Shown here one piece after another: positions 48,985-59,783 of a stretch of DNA of 64,000 bases. The notes under the pieces are model-generated. The model was not told the origin of the DNA. It saw only the letters and a list, made by a program, of their open reading frames with translations, and ran no database searches. The DNA comes from Nymphaea colorata (taxonomy: Eukaryota; Streptophyta; Magnoliopsida; Nymphaeales; Nymphaeaceae), in the NCBI RefSeq assembly GCF_008831285.2, contig NC_045144.1, forward strand, positions 6,932,176-6,996,175, written 5' to 3'. Both the position numbers and the translations under genes were made by a program. Each line of letters begins with the position of its first letter. The first letter of the stretch is position 1.

Positions 48985-49800
48985 TAATCCAAAAATTCGA
49001 TCTTTCAGAAGAGAAACCATTTAATGAACAAAAAAAAGATGCAATAAATCAATAAAAAACGATCAGATCCAAATCATCCACGTCAAATCAGCGTATAAAC
49101 TCGTCGAGGCAAGAGAGGGTCAACCAAACCTTTGTATAATTCAGTTGAACGAGGTGCCGGGAGAAAAACGAGATGTTCTCGAGGACAAACCCGTGAATCG
49201 AAATGGGAAAAAAAACCCTACAAGGAGGAGATGTTGGACGAGAGGAAAGAGAAGAGAAAAGCGGAGCAGAGACTGAGAAGGGCGGGTTAGGTGGATCCTT
49301 ACGTAGGGGATCGCAGCAAACAACAGCTTTAACCGGAGGCAAGGGTTGGAGATCGGCTTAACCGTCGTTAATCCTTTCGGTGTGTGAGTTGAGGCCCTCA
49401 ATGGGTTCGAACCCGCACCTCGGATTAAGCTGTCGTTTGCTGCGATCCCCTATATAAGGAATCCACTTCACCCGTCTTGTTCAGTCTTTGCTCATCTTTT
49501 CTCTTCTCTTTTCTCTTGTCCAGCATCTTTTCTCTTCTCTTTTCTCTTGTCCAGCATTTCTTCCTTTTAGGGTTTTTTTCCCCATTTCGATTCGCGGGTT
49601 CGTCCTCGCCAACATCTGGTTTTTCTACGGGCACGTCGTTCGACCAATTTATACAAAGGTTTGGTTGACCCTCTCTTGCGTCGAGGAGTTTATACGCTGA
49701 TTTGACGTTGATCTGATCTCTTTTGATTGATTTATGTGCTTTTTTTTTTTTGTTCATTAAATGCTTTCTCTTGTGAAAGATCCAATTTTTGGATGATTTT
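48985..49800. repeat. Diverged inverted-repeat (foldback) element, copy 2
   Basis: Same structure as 33539-34346: arms about 48985-49331 and 49435-49800, with the same tandem TTTTCTCTTGTCCAGCATC-like unit in the right arm. Confidence 0.75.
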
Positions 49801-50185
49801 TGGTGTTGTTAGCGCACTTAAATGCATGCCTTTGAAATTATACTATAATTATTCAAATGGCCTCTCTCTTTGCAACATCACCCGATTAACTTTAAGCTAA
49901 TGACTATCATGTTCTTGCTCCTAATAATTAACTTCTTATCCCACAGATAATAGCACCAACTTTTCATCCAGATTAAATATATTTACTCTACCACTGGTAA
50001 ATTAATCAGTTATTCGCAGAAAAACCTTGTTCTTTCCGCTTATATATATATATATATATATATGACACTCTTTGTATATAACACTCTATAGCAGTGAACA
50101 GTACACTTTCTTAATGTCTGCATTGAGAACAGTAGCAAGAACAAAAACTTGAGTAGGGTAGAGCATCTAACCGCTCAACTCGAGA

Positions 50186-50505
50186 TCCATGGCAACCGTG
50201 TACTGTAATCCAAGTGGAAGAAATCAAATGCATGCTTAGGCCTCTCCCTAGCTTTGCACCATTGTCTACTCTGTTGTGTTCATTCAAATGGTCTCTCTCT
50301 TTGTAACTATGAACATCTCTTCTGCAAGTATGTTCACATATTGAAAGTATACGTGGATGCAGTGGACGTCATGACTGCTCCATGTACAGCAAAAGAAGGA
50401 GGCCATTTGAGTGAACACGACGTAGACGATGGTGCCAAGCCAGATAATGAGGAGTCTGAGCATGCATTTGACTTCTTCCACTTGAAAACCATACACAGTT
50501 GCCAT
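50186..50505. pseudogene. Inverted NRT1/PTR (NPF)-like fragments, copy 2
   Basis: Same inverted pair as 34738-35060, with several single-base indels relative to it. The minus strand reads VKCMLRLLIIWLGTIVYVVF then TQMASFF. Confidence 0.5.
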
Positions 50506-50555
50506 GGATTTCGACTTGAGTGGTCAGATACTTCAATTTCTGCTTTTAAAAGGAA

Positions 50556-50760
50556 TGGAAAATGATTGATGGATTAGGATACAATCTAAACTTATATCTA
50601 TATCATCAACTAATCATGGATTTGAATCTTGATCTGAAGTTTAATTCGGATATGAAAACTGTGAATCAACAAGCAAACAAAAATACAAACAAAAAAGCAA
50701 ATAAAATAAGATAAACAGCATCGCCCGGTGCTCGGAGGGCCGGCCGGCGACAGAGCGGAA
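50556..50760. repeat. Dispersed repeat shared with 8483-8690
   Basis: Follows copy 2 of the large segment directly and aligns with 8483-8690 along its length. An A/C-rich expansion (AACAAAAATACAAAC-like) sits in the middle. Confidence 0.5.
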
Positions 50761-51560
50761 CGTGGGGACGGAGGGTAGCGCTCATTTTCCGCTTTCGACC
50801 CTTCTGTTCCGTCTTTGTCAGAGGGCCAAACCCTCCGATCAAACATCGGCTGTCGGAGGTTGGAGAAAAAAATCCTTCTTGTTCCGGCCGCCTTCTATTC
50901 CGACCTCGGCTGGCCATTCTTGGCAGCAGCTCTGCTGGCCCGCCGGTGGAAGGAGCCACCCTCTCGTTTTGGCTTGGCCTCGGAGACCACCGGGCTTCGT
51001 TTGGCATGCGGCGACCGGCAGCAGACGCCAGCGGCTCCGCTTTTCTCCATCGCCACTCTGTGCGTCCAGAAGGGGGAAGAAAAAAGGACTGCGTGCCATG
51101 AAAAACTCAGCCACCGGCGGAGAGTCTTGGCAGCCTTCCACTCAAGTAGGTGTCCAGTCTTTCTTTTTTCATTTCTATGTACCCAGGTGATGGCGTCTTG
51201 CCGTTGTCTCCGACGCGCCTTGGAGAGTAGAAACCCTTGTAGGCAGACTGCCGTCCTAATAAGCCCTTGTGACAAAGCTTCTGATTGCGACCGAATGTCC
51301 CAAACGCCTCCTCCTGAGGAAACGGAAACCAGTCTGCCAAAGGGGAAGAGGGCCGTTCTCCAGCCATTGGATGTTCCCCCTGCCACAAGAGACGAGCCTC
51401 TAATACCATTGTAGTATTTCAAACATGCATCACATGGTATTGATCTTGTAATTTTGAGGTTCAGAAGAAATACCTCGATAGGCAGCGGAAGAAGAAGAAG
51501 AGACATATTCTTTCCATTCGCTTGCATCCCCTATAATATATATAGTTCCATGCTCGCATC
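50761..51560 (-). mobile_element. Possible degenerate LTR retroelement, minus orientation
   Basis: CCTCTAATACCA (51397-51408) differs by two bases from the complement of the copia primer-binding site and is followed one base later by TG at 51410, as at an LTR start. The presumed LTR holds a minus-strand TATA-like tract near 51530-51545. The interior (50761-51396) is GC-rich and open in several frames on both strands (for example 50815-51414 plus and 50895-51527 minus), but I recognise no gag or pol motif. Tentative. Confidence 0.3.
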
Positions 51561-51763
51561 TGGATGGACGTTGCATTTTGATAATCATCGAATTTGAATA
51601 AACATCCTCATTTTGTATAGAGGAAAGCTGAAAATGTGCATGGGGCGGTTGTCCGCAACCGCCTCTTTCATTTGAATGGTGTTTGGATCTTGCTCATCAT
51701 GGCTCATCGAAAAGGGCTCATCGAGAAACAAGTAGACCTGTAGATTAAGAAGAGCAAGCAAAT

Positions 51764-52381
51764 GAAGATTGCAAGTCTGTTGAATTGCAGGCTGAAGAAA
51801 TCAAGCAAGGGATTGCAGAGAATCTAGCATTTGCTGCAAAAGCCAGACATGGAGCTGCCCTTTCTGAGCTGTAGATGGTGAAGCATGAACCGGAGGAGGA
51901 TAAAGCTGTTCAAGATAGCCGAAGATGCACCATGTGCGTGGAAAGAACTGAAGAAGACGATTAAGGAACTTAAAATGGAATTGATGACCAAGAAGGAATC
52001 CTTAGAGTTGGCCCATGCACTACATTTGGAAGCAGAAGAGAAGAGAGTTGCTGCTGCTTTGGCCAGACATCAAGAAGTCCTCAAGCAGGAAAGCGAAATG
52101 AAGACGGCAGAGGAAGAGGTTAATTATAGGCTAGACGACAATCTCAACTCAAAACTACTTAATTGTAGGCCAAATTTAGCAGCTTATATGGAACTAAACT
52201 GGAATCGGAAGCCTCGCAAATTAAAGAAAAAAACCCTGACGACAGGCCTCCATGAAGCTATCCTGGCCCAGGAAGCCACACTCGCTACACTATCTTCTCC
52301 CACAACTGGGTTGGAGGATGTCAAGGTTAAATTGAAAAAGCAAAAGAGGAAGTGAAATGCCTGGGGAACACTGTAGAGTAG
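51764..52381 (+). pseudogene. Fragment of a WEB-family-like coiled-coil protein
   Basis: WEB/PMI2-type proteins (DUF827) are long cytoplasmic coiled-coil proteins linked to chloroplast photorelocation. Across shifting frames the sequence reads ENLAFAAKARHGAALSEL then a stop, LAHALHLEAEEKRVAAALAR and ESEMKTAEEEV. Further on it reads LAAYMELNW, EAILAQEATLATLSSPTTGL and EDVKVKL, with EKAKEEVKCLGNTVE then a stop in another frame. This is the Glu/Lys/Ala heptad-rich style of that family. At least one internal stop and two frameshifts break it, and the longest intact piece is 156 codons (51885-52355). No introns are seen, which suggests a retrocopy, but the fragment may be too short to tell. Confidence 0.55.
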
Positions 52382-53973
52382 GGGAAATTGTATGGGTTTC
52401 TCCTCTTCCAACAAAAACACAGAAAATCATCCAGTGAAATCCGGTCATTTTGGTTGAAATTTACCACGATAAATAGTCGGACCCCCCAAGGGGCCAGGTG
52501 ACTTGCACCACCTGGTGGCTGTGCAGCAAGGGCGCCGTGGGCATCCTTCTTCACCAACCGCCTGAGCAGCAGGGGTGCCATAGACGTCCTTCCTCTTCCT
52601 CCCCCTTATGAGGTCAACCAGCAGCCTTTGGTGCCGGACGAAAAGAAACAACGCATCTCTCTTTTGTCGACGACTCATCCTCCTTCACGTCATGGTGACG
52701 AAAACAATCAAGGCAGCAAAACATCTACTTGGTGAATGAAGGAGCTAGAATATCTTGGACATTTTGAGTTAGAAAATTAATCAAATCTAAGGATTCAGAA
52801 GGGTCGTCTGTGGCTACCAACTCCAATATAATCATCAGCAAAAACAAAGGGTGTTTAGTGGCATTCATATCGCCGCCACTAATTGTCAACTAGATATTAA
52901 TTTGAATTCATCGTAGAACCAAGTAATACTTTTTCTATGTTCAAACGTCTGTGTCACCGATAGCATTTAGTAGCCTGCCTTTTTGTCACTAAATGTTACT
53001 TCGAGCAGATGCCTTTGCCAAAAGGAGATAGATTTTATCTATACCAAATTCGATTGGATGTCATTCTTTAAATTCGAATTCGATCTAATTTTTTAATTAG
53101 ATATCAATTTTTTTTCTACATCTATATCTATACCAAATTCGATTGGATGTCATTCTTTAAATTGGAATTCGATCTAATTTTTTAATTAGATATCAAATTT
53201 TTTTCTACATCTAATTGTTTTAAAATGCGCAGATCAAATATCTGTTCCAACTGAACATGTTGACATCACTACCTGCGGTTCCGTTCCTTTCCCTCTGTTT
53301 CTCCACCCAAACCGGCTTTGGCAAATAGTACAGAGGGAATTGTGGCAGAGCATCATCTACAGCCCAGATTTTCACAAAGACTCATAAGAAGTGGAAAAGC
53401 AACAAGTCATTGTAAAGTTTTTTTTTTTGCCTTTTTATATATGAACATTGAATTTTACTTATGAAAATAATACACATTTATAATAAATTACTATAGATAC
53501 AATTAAAACAAATAATGGATCAGAGGCTCAAGGAACTATCAAATGAAATATCTCATATTAATATTGTCTATAAAGCCCTCACGTTCAATTTTTTGGTTCC
53601 GGTGTCATTCACTCTCATCTTTGATAACCAAAGATGGTGAACTTGATAAATCACCACCTCAATTATATACCAGCCATGTTGTTTCCTGTATAAGTGCATA
53701 ATTGCCACCTTTATATGCGTTTTAGTTGTATCATCTAACAAAAATAACCAATGTTTTGTAATCATGCTAGTTTGCTATCACTTATTTTCCTAGGGAGCCT
53801 CTTCATTAGTAATATGTGCATATTTCTCTTTTTATTTCTTTTAAGCACTAAATAAATTGTTGCACCAAACTTTTAACTAATTAAAAATAAAGTTTGTCTA
53901 CAGAGGTTTGTCATTGTACATGTAATATTTTTGTGATGCATTGCTAAAATGCTGAAATTTGTTACTTTACGAA
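52382..53973. other. No gene recognised
   Basis: A GC-richer stretch at 52445-52680 is open on the minus strand (77 codons) but resembles nothing I know. An 89-base unit is tandemly duplicated at 53034-53211. The rest is AT-rich. Confidence 0.4.
53034..53211. repeat. Tandem duplication of an 89-base unit
   Basis: Two nearly identical units, each with ATACCAAATTCGATTGGATG and TTTTTTAATTAGATATCAA, starting at about 53034 and 53123. Confidence 0.85.
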
Positions 53974-56900
53974 TTGTGAAATATCACAAACTTTACTAAA
54001 TATAAACAAATACTTATATTACATATTATTCAGTTTTAATCAATGGAAAAATCAAACATGAAGTCCGAACAGACTTACATTCTTCATCTATTTGTAGAAA
54101 AAATGCACTGTAAATATTTATGACCGAACTCAAATGAGTCAACTTTTTTACCCATCTTCAGCCAATCTGAGTTTGCGTTATAGGTTTGCTAATTATGTTT
54201 TGCTATCAAAGACCAAATTGATCAGGGAGCTTTAATTAACCAATCCAGTTGCTAGAACATGACAAGGTTGAAAAAATCATGTTGATGACATAATAACAAG
54301 TTTCCCTGCACCCTCTAATTCATCACTTAAACGGTGGACTAACCCCATAGTTTGAAAAGTTGTGATAGTTTTTATAACCAGTAGTTTAACTGAAAACATG
54401 AAATCAGAAATTTTTGATAACTGGGCATATCTTGTCTACCAAAGTTGCTTCTATAAGGCAAGATGAAAGTGTGCTATTTTTCAGCTACATTTTGTCCCAT
54501 GCTTTAAGAATTACATTGTGTTGTAATGTTTCATACTTGTTTTCTCTCGTAATTGTAGTTTAACTCATTAATAATCTTTCTTGTATCTTAGAAAGATGAG
54601 GGGCTGGGTGGGTGCTTCGGCTCTCTTTTAGACGGTAATATGAAATACTCTTCCTACTCATGCAAAAATTGTGTTTTGTGTTCATCTTTTTTTATTATAT
54701 GTCATATTTTTCTCGAGGAAAATCTCAAATACCTTTCTCACGATCTGCAACTTAATTATCTAACAACAATTTGCGTGGAAACAAATTAGTGAGGTAAATT
54801 TCATGGAGACAAGATGGTTTCATTCAGTAATTTCTCTTGAATTTGAAGTTACAAGAAAATTGTTATTATTTCTTATTTGGAACCATTTGGTTTTTGGTTT
54901 TGCTTACATCGCATTGCTTATTAAAAGATGTTCACGTAAGTGTTGGTGGGAGAAGTGCACGCGAAGGCCATCAAATAGTGTTTATGTTGTCGTGGGAACT
55001 CTAAGCCATGTTTAGGGAATCTGTTGCGTATGCAATCTCTTAAGATTAGAATTTCTTTGTTTGATGAAGCTGATGAAATGCTTTCTCAAAGCTTTAGAGA
55101 TCAAGTTAATATTGAATACATCTAATTGCTTTTTGGATATTTTAAGTCTCTTTTTTTTTTCTTTTTTACATAATTCTATTCTTTGGGTTAGGCGAAAAAT
55201 GGTTTCATTGCAGTCATGTTTTTGTTATACAAAAAATAAATTTTGCCAAAACTCACTTTTGGCAAGCTATTGTCTCAAAAATGACTAAAAACCCATTTTT
55301 TACAAAACTAAATTTCATAAAACAAATTTGTGAATGTGCCATCCAAATGCTACCTTCATCATTTTTTTTATATTGTTCCACTAAAAGCCGTCTCCAAATG
55401 TGCATTGCATCACTGAAAACTATGGTCAAGGAATTTTTTATTGTCAAAGTGACCCAAAATTAAAAAATCCTACAACAGTAAAGGTAGTCAGCTGATTTCA
55501 ATATATGTGTGTATGTGGGGAACTGAAATCAATCTGCTACCTTTATAATTGAATGGTAATTTTTTTATTTTATATCACTAAAAACCATAAAAAAAAAAGT
55601 TTATTTGTTCCGGCCAATTACTTACAATAGAATATATTTCTTGCAATGATTATTAGCAACCCAAAATATATATAAAAAAAAAAAGCTATTCGACCTTAAA
55701 AGTAGCAGGCAGATTTCGATATATATATATATATGTCTTAAAAAGACGAACATGTTTTCTCAATAACTTTGTGCATGCTGTATCTGATAGTTTGAAGGTT
55801 GGGAAATTTGCTCCTGCCATTGAAGTCAACTCAAAGCAATTAATGCGTGAGCAATCAATTGGAACACCCATCTTAGCGGATTAAATATTGGAAATACTCT
55901 CTCTCTTTTTCTTGCTGCTCTCTTCAGATTCAGGTCCAAGTCAAACCATTTTATAAGTATTGACGCAGTTTTTCGGTGGTCGTAAGGAGGCACTTCTCAT
56001 GCACAATGGAACCTGCTGACAGAAACTGCAGGAACCAAATAAATATTAGCTAGCCCCCATGCATCATTTGTTCCGGTTCTTAAGGGTCGTTCCCTTGAAC
56101 ATGGATGTTCAGTATCTACATCACAAAACAAATGAGAAGCGCTTCTGTTCCGGCGCATCCCGAAGGCAATAAATCCAACAGGCCGATGGTAAGTCGGAAA
56201 AAGTCGAGATTATGTAAGGTAACGTTTGCCAGCACCAGGACAGATTCTCAAGATTTTAGTCCTAAAATCTAGATAATGGGGATTTGCATCCCTCTTCTAA
56301 AAACGGGTAATGCTTGTTTAATCTCTCTTCTCTTTTCTCTTCTCTATAATACGCGCTTGCCCTCTACAAGATCAAGACGGTGAGTTTCTTCGATCGGGAG
56401 GTTCCCATCATTTTACAGAACAACAAGAGCCCATGCTCTCTACTCGCCATCTGTGAATAACTTTGTTTTCTCCTGCCCCCTTTTCCTCTATATTTTGGAA
56501 AGGGTTCAGTTTGGGGATTACTGATTCCTATCTCTTTATATGTTTTATGTTGGAATTTCTCTTTCGTGCATGAATATTGCTCAAGTTTCAATTGAAAGAC
56601 CGTTTCTTTTTTTTCCAACGACCCAATTGCAAAAGTTGTTCACGTCGCCCTTGGCACCGATTGAATTTGGGAGTTGCCATTTTTTCGTTTGTTCGGTTTT
56701 CGTGGAGGGGGAGATGGCGGCGATGGGGGAGGAGGAAGCCGAGGGGTGGAGCAGCGGAGGCACAAGAGGAAGCACCGTTCGAGCCCCATCAGGCCGAAAG
56801 TTTTTCCTTGGATTGAAAGGGCTGCAAATAGGCTGGATCCGTGAAGGTTTGGCAGCAATAGATTTGTCCCAAAATATAGAGCAAATTCATGGTTAGAGAT

Positions 56901-59783
56901 CGATCTTTTGTTGTCTCTACTCTCAGATCGATCTTTTATTGTTTCTTGTATGCTTGAAGCAGGTTTTCGGAACATCTGGTGCTCTGGAACGATGCGGGCT
57001 GACCTCTACCAGCCCTGCTGTTCCACCCACTGGATCTGGTCAGAAGAAGCAGTTCCACCATATAGAGGGGCAGGATCACTCTCTCAGTAACCCTGCTGTC
57101 CCAACCATTGCATCTGGTAGATTTCAGGAGATGTTACACCCAATTGATCTGGTGGATTTGGAACAGAGTACTTATTCCCGGTCCACCAAGCAAGGGACTG
57201 GGTCACTCTCTCAACCCAGCTGTTCGGGCCATTGTTACCAAAATTGGCCGTTCCAATCCGGTCAGGAAAACAACCTCTCACTCTCTAAGAAACACTTTAC
57301 AACGTAGTGATAATTTCTTTAACCAATTGCAGACGGCCTCGGTTCGCCACCGTCGCTAAGATAGTAGGAAGTGCAAATTAGATGCTTTAATTGTAAAGGA
57401 TTCCGCTTCTTACTGAGGGAAGAAACAATAATGGGCATCAAGGGAATCCTCAAGGAGACTACCAAACTTGCCAAATCCACCTCATTCATACATTCAAGTT
57501 CCTTGCACTGACATGTTCTTGAATAAATGATCCACCATGTCAAGACAAACACCAGCTAGATATTCAAACAACTTGCAAAGTTTACGGTTTTATAAATTGT
57601 AAGATAGAAGGATGCCAACTTAATGTTCAAGCTTTCTGCAATTTGTGGTGTTCACTAGCAGTTCATGTTGTTATAAATCATTACATAGCAGGATGCAAGT
57701 TTCAATGTTTCAGGCGTTCTGCAATTTGTGGTATTTCTTGTTAACAAGTAAAAGGTTTCAATTTTGTTATGCCAAGATGTACAACGCCCATGAGACATAC
57801 AGATTACTTGGGCTCTGCACCAAGAAAATTGAGTTTTTTACTCTGCCTTAATGATTATAGTACAACAATGAGGCAGCCACATGGGATGGAGGACTACAAC
57901 AGGACCATGGAGATCAATGTATTATTTACTGTATAGCTTGCAACTCTGCAAAGAGGATGTCCTCAAAATAGCTACCTTCCTCACGAAGAAAGAACAAAGA
58001 TATTCTAGTATTTGATATATGGTTGCAATTTACAATGGTATATTGGCACTCAGTTTCACTTTCCTATATGGGTGTTACTCTAATTTTTTCCCAAATACCT
58101 TGATATTGTGGCAGAGTAATATCAAGGGGTTAAAGGAAGGGGAAAAAGTGGGTAGACAACAGAAATCAGGGACAATATTTTCAGTAATCTGAAACTCTAA
58201 TTCTCAGCCCATTGGGTGCATCAACTCTGGGGAACTTCAAAATCTTGTCTCCTCCAACTTCCTCCCACCTAATGCAAAAATAAAAGAACTGATGATTAAC
58301 AACCAACCACGTGATAACTTATCAAATTGACAGTGATTTTGAATTGTAAACTCGATTGCCATTAAATGTGATGCAGAAAACCTGCTGACTAAATTATAAA
58401 GGACCATATTCTGGGCTTTTTAGCAGATAATTACAGTCTTCACAGCAGCCAAAGCTAATTCTAGAAAAAGCTAATCGATTAAGGGAATGAGTTCTTGAGG
58501 GTTTACCTGTACTTGGAAACAAAATAGTGAAGGAATACTGAGATAATTACTGTTCCCAACTCCTTCCCTGGGCACAGTCTATTGCCACCTCCAAACATCA
58601 TGAAATACATATTGGCTTCCAAGTTCTTTTCCTGCATTTAAAGAACACAATTGACTATCACAATAACAACACAGATCGATGTTAATGAAGAACAAAGCGC
58701 AATGACAGAGGGCTTTTCTGTTTACATACCAGCCATCTCCATGGGTTGAAGGCCAAGGGGTCAGGGTAGATGTGCGGATCAAAATTAGTCTCCCGCATGT
58801 AAACATATATCTTCCAACCCTTAGGAATTGTAAATCCTGGAAAGAAATGTGAGACAGATCAGCAGATATGGCATATTACAATTCTTCCATTTAAATATGG
58901 TTGAAGGTAACTCATTTTATCAGGATGCACAAAAAGTATCAAAAACAAAGAAGTCAGATGGTAATATGGGTATCAAACCTTTCAATTCCATGTCTTTGGT
59001 TGTCTTCCTCAAAACTCCATTAACAACAGTTGCTAGCCTGAGTGTCTCATAAATCACCTGACAGTAAGAGAAAAGGCCAACTCAGCTTTACTCAAGAAAA
59101 AGAGATTTTATTAGTAGCCAAACAGACAGAAATGACAGAATAACTTACTGCGCGAGTAAATGTCATGGATTTGTAGTCATCCCAGCTGAGCGGTTCACCT
59201 GTTGCTTTTGTTCTTCTAATCTCTAAATGTTCTTCCTGCAAGGGAAGCAATCATGAACAGAGGGGCAAAATTGTCAATACTGGCAGTCAGAGAAAAGGTG
59301 AAATCAGATAATTGCAAGGGCAGTGCCAAATAGGTCAAATTTTTGCACAGGAAGCAAATAACAGTCCTTGACAATGACCAGTAAAATAATATTTCCAGCA
59401 GCACTGCCAATTTTCTGAGGTAGTTGACAGCCCCATTTGAGATACTATCTTGTTTAGTTGATAAAATAACTATAGTTGATCAAAAATACAATCTGAAGAT
59501 GACAAAATGACAAATAAAAGAAAATCTAATTCAATTTAATAGGAAGAAGATTCGCTCCGGCCCCATGTGATCATAAGGCTAGATAATGATAGTGATGCAT
59601 CCAGACAATGATAATATATATATAAATAAATACATATATACACACACACACATGCTCTCTTACATACCAACCACAGTAAAGGAAAAAGAAACGCGTGAAA
59701 AGCATCAATTTTCAGAATAGGAAGACGAAGGGAAAGAAAAATTTGGATTTAGCAATGGCTCAACCATGGTGAAAGTTGAGAAA
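53974..59783 (+). repeat. Diverged segmental duplication, copy B (partner 6736-12930)
   Basis: Anchors as listed for copy A. This copy includes the 3' half of the complete CYP85A gene, and homology stops inside its intron 4 (about 59783), so copy A never had, or has lost, the 5' half. The MITE seen in copy A at 10466-10846 is absent here. Confidence 0.75.
56714..57307 (+). other. Unrecognised ORF region, possible gene fragment
   Basis: ATG at 56714 opens a frame to 56896 that starts MAAMGEEEAEGWSSGGTRGS and contains RKFFLGLKGLQIGW. After about 65 bases and an AG acceptor (TTGAAGCAG at about 56953-56961), another open stretch runs to 57307, rich in Ser, Gly and Pro (TSPAVPPTGSG; NPAVPTIASG; GTGSLSQPS). 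A GT at 56892-56893 would join the two but leaves the second in a different frame from its longest one, so a clean gene model fails. The block is absent from the paralogous stretch near 11.7-11.83 kb, so it arrived later or was lost there. Function unknown; probably a fragment. Confidence 0.25.

Larger units (their letters stand above)
35836..50555 (+). repeat. 14.72 kb near-identical duplicated segment, copy 2
   Basis: Partner of 20353-35110. It includes second copies of the pectin methylesterase remnant, the tandem repeat, the gypsy fragment, the MADS gene, the hAT element, the foldback element and the NPF fragments. It starts at the LTR boundary and ends at 50555, continuing without a break into a dispersed repeat. 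Confidence 0.95.

Noticed and set aside
50895-51527. 210-codon minus-strand frame and 199-codon plus-strand frame in the same GC-rich DNA
   Set aside because: Several overlapping frames are open on both strands, as expected of GC-rich sequence; no recognised motif. Listed only as part of a possible LTR element.
58579-58806. Frame starting inside CYP85A introns and ending in the heme-loop exon in the wrong frame
   Set aside because: Conflicts with the spliced CYP85A model, whose nine exons join in phase and give the full family-length protein.
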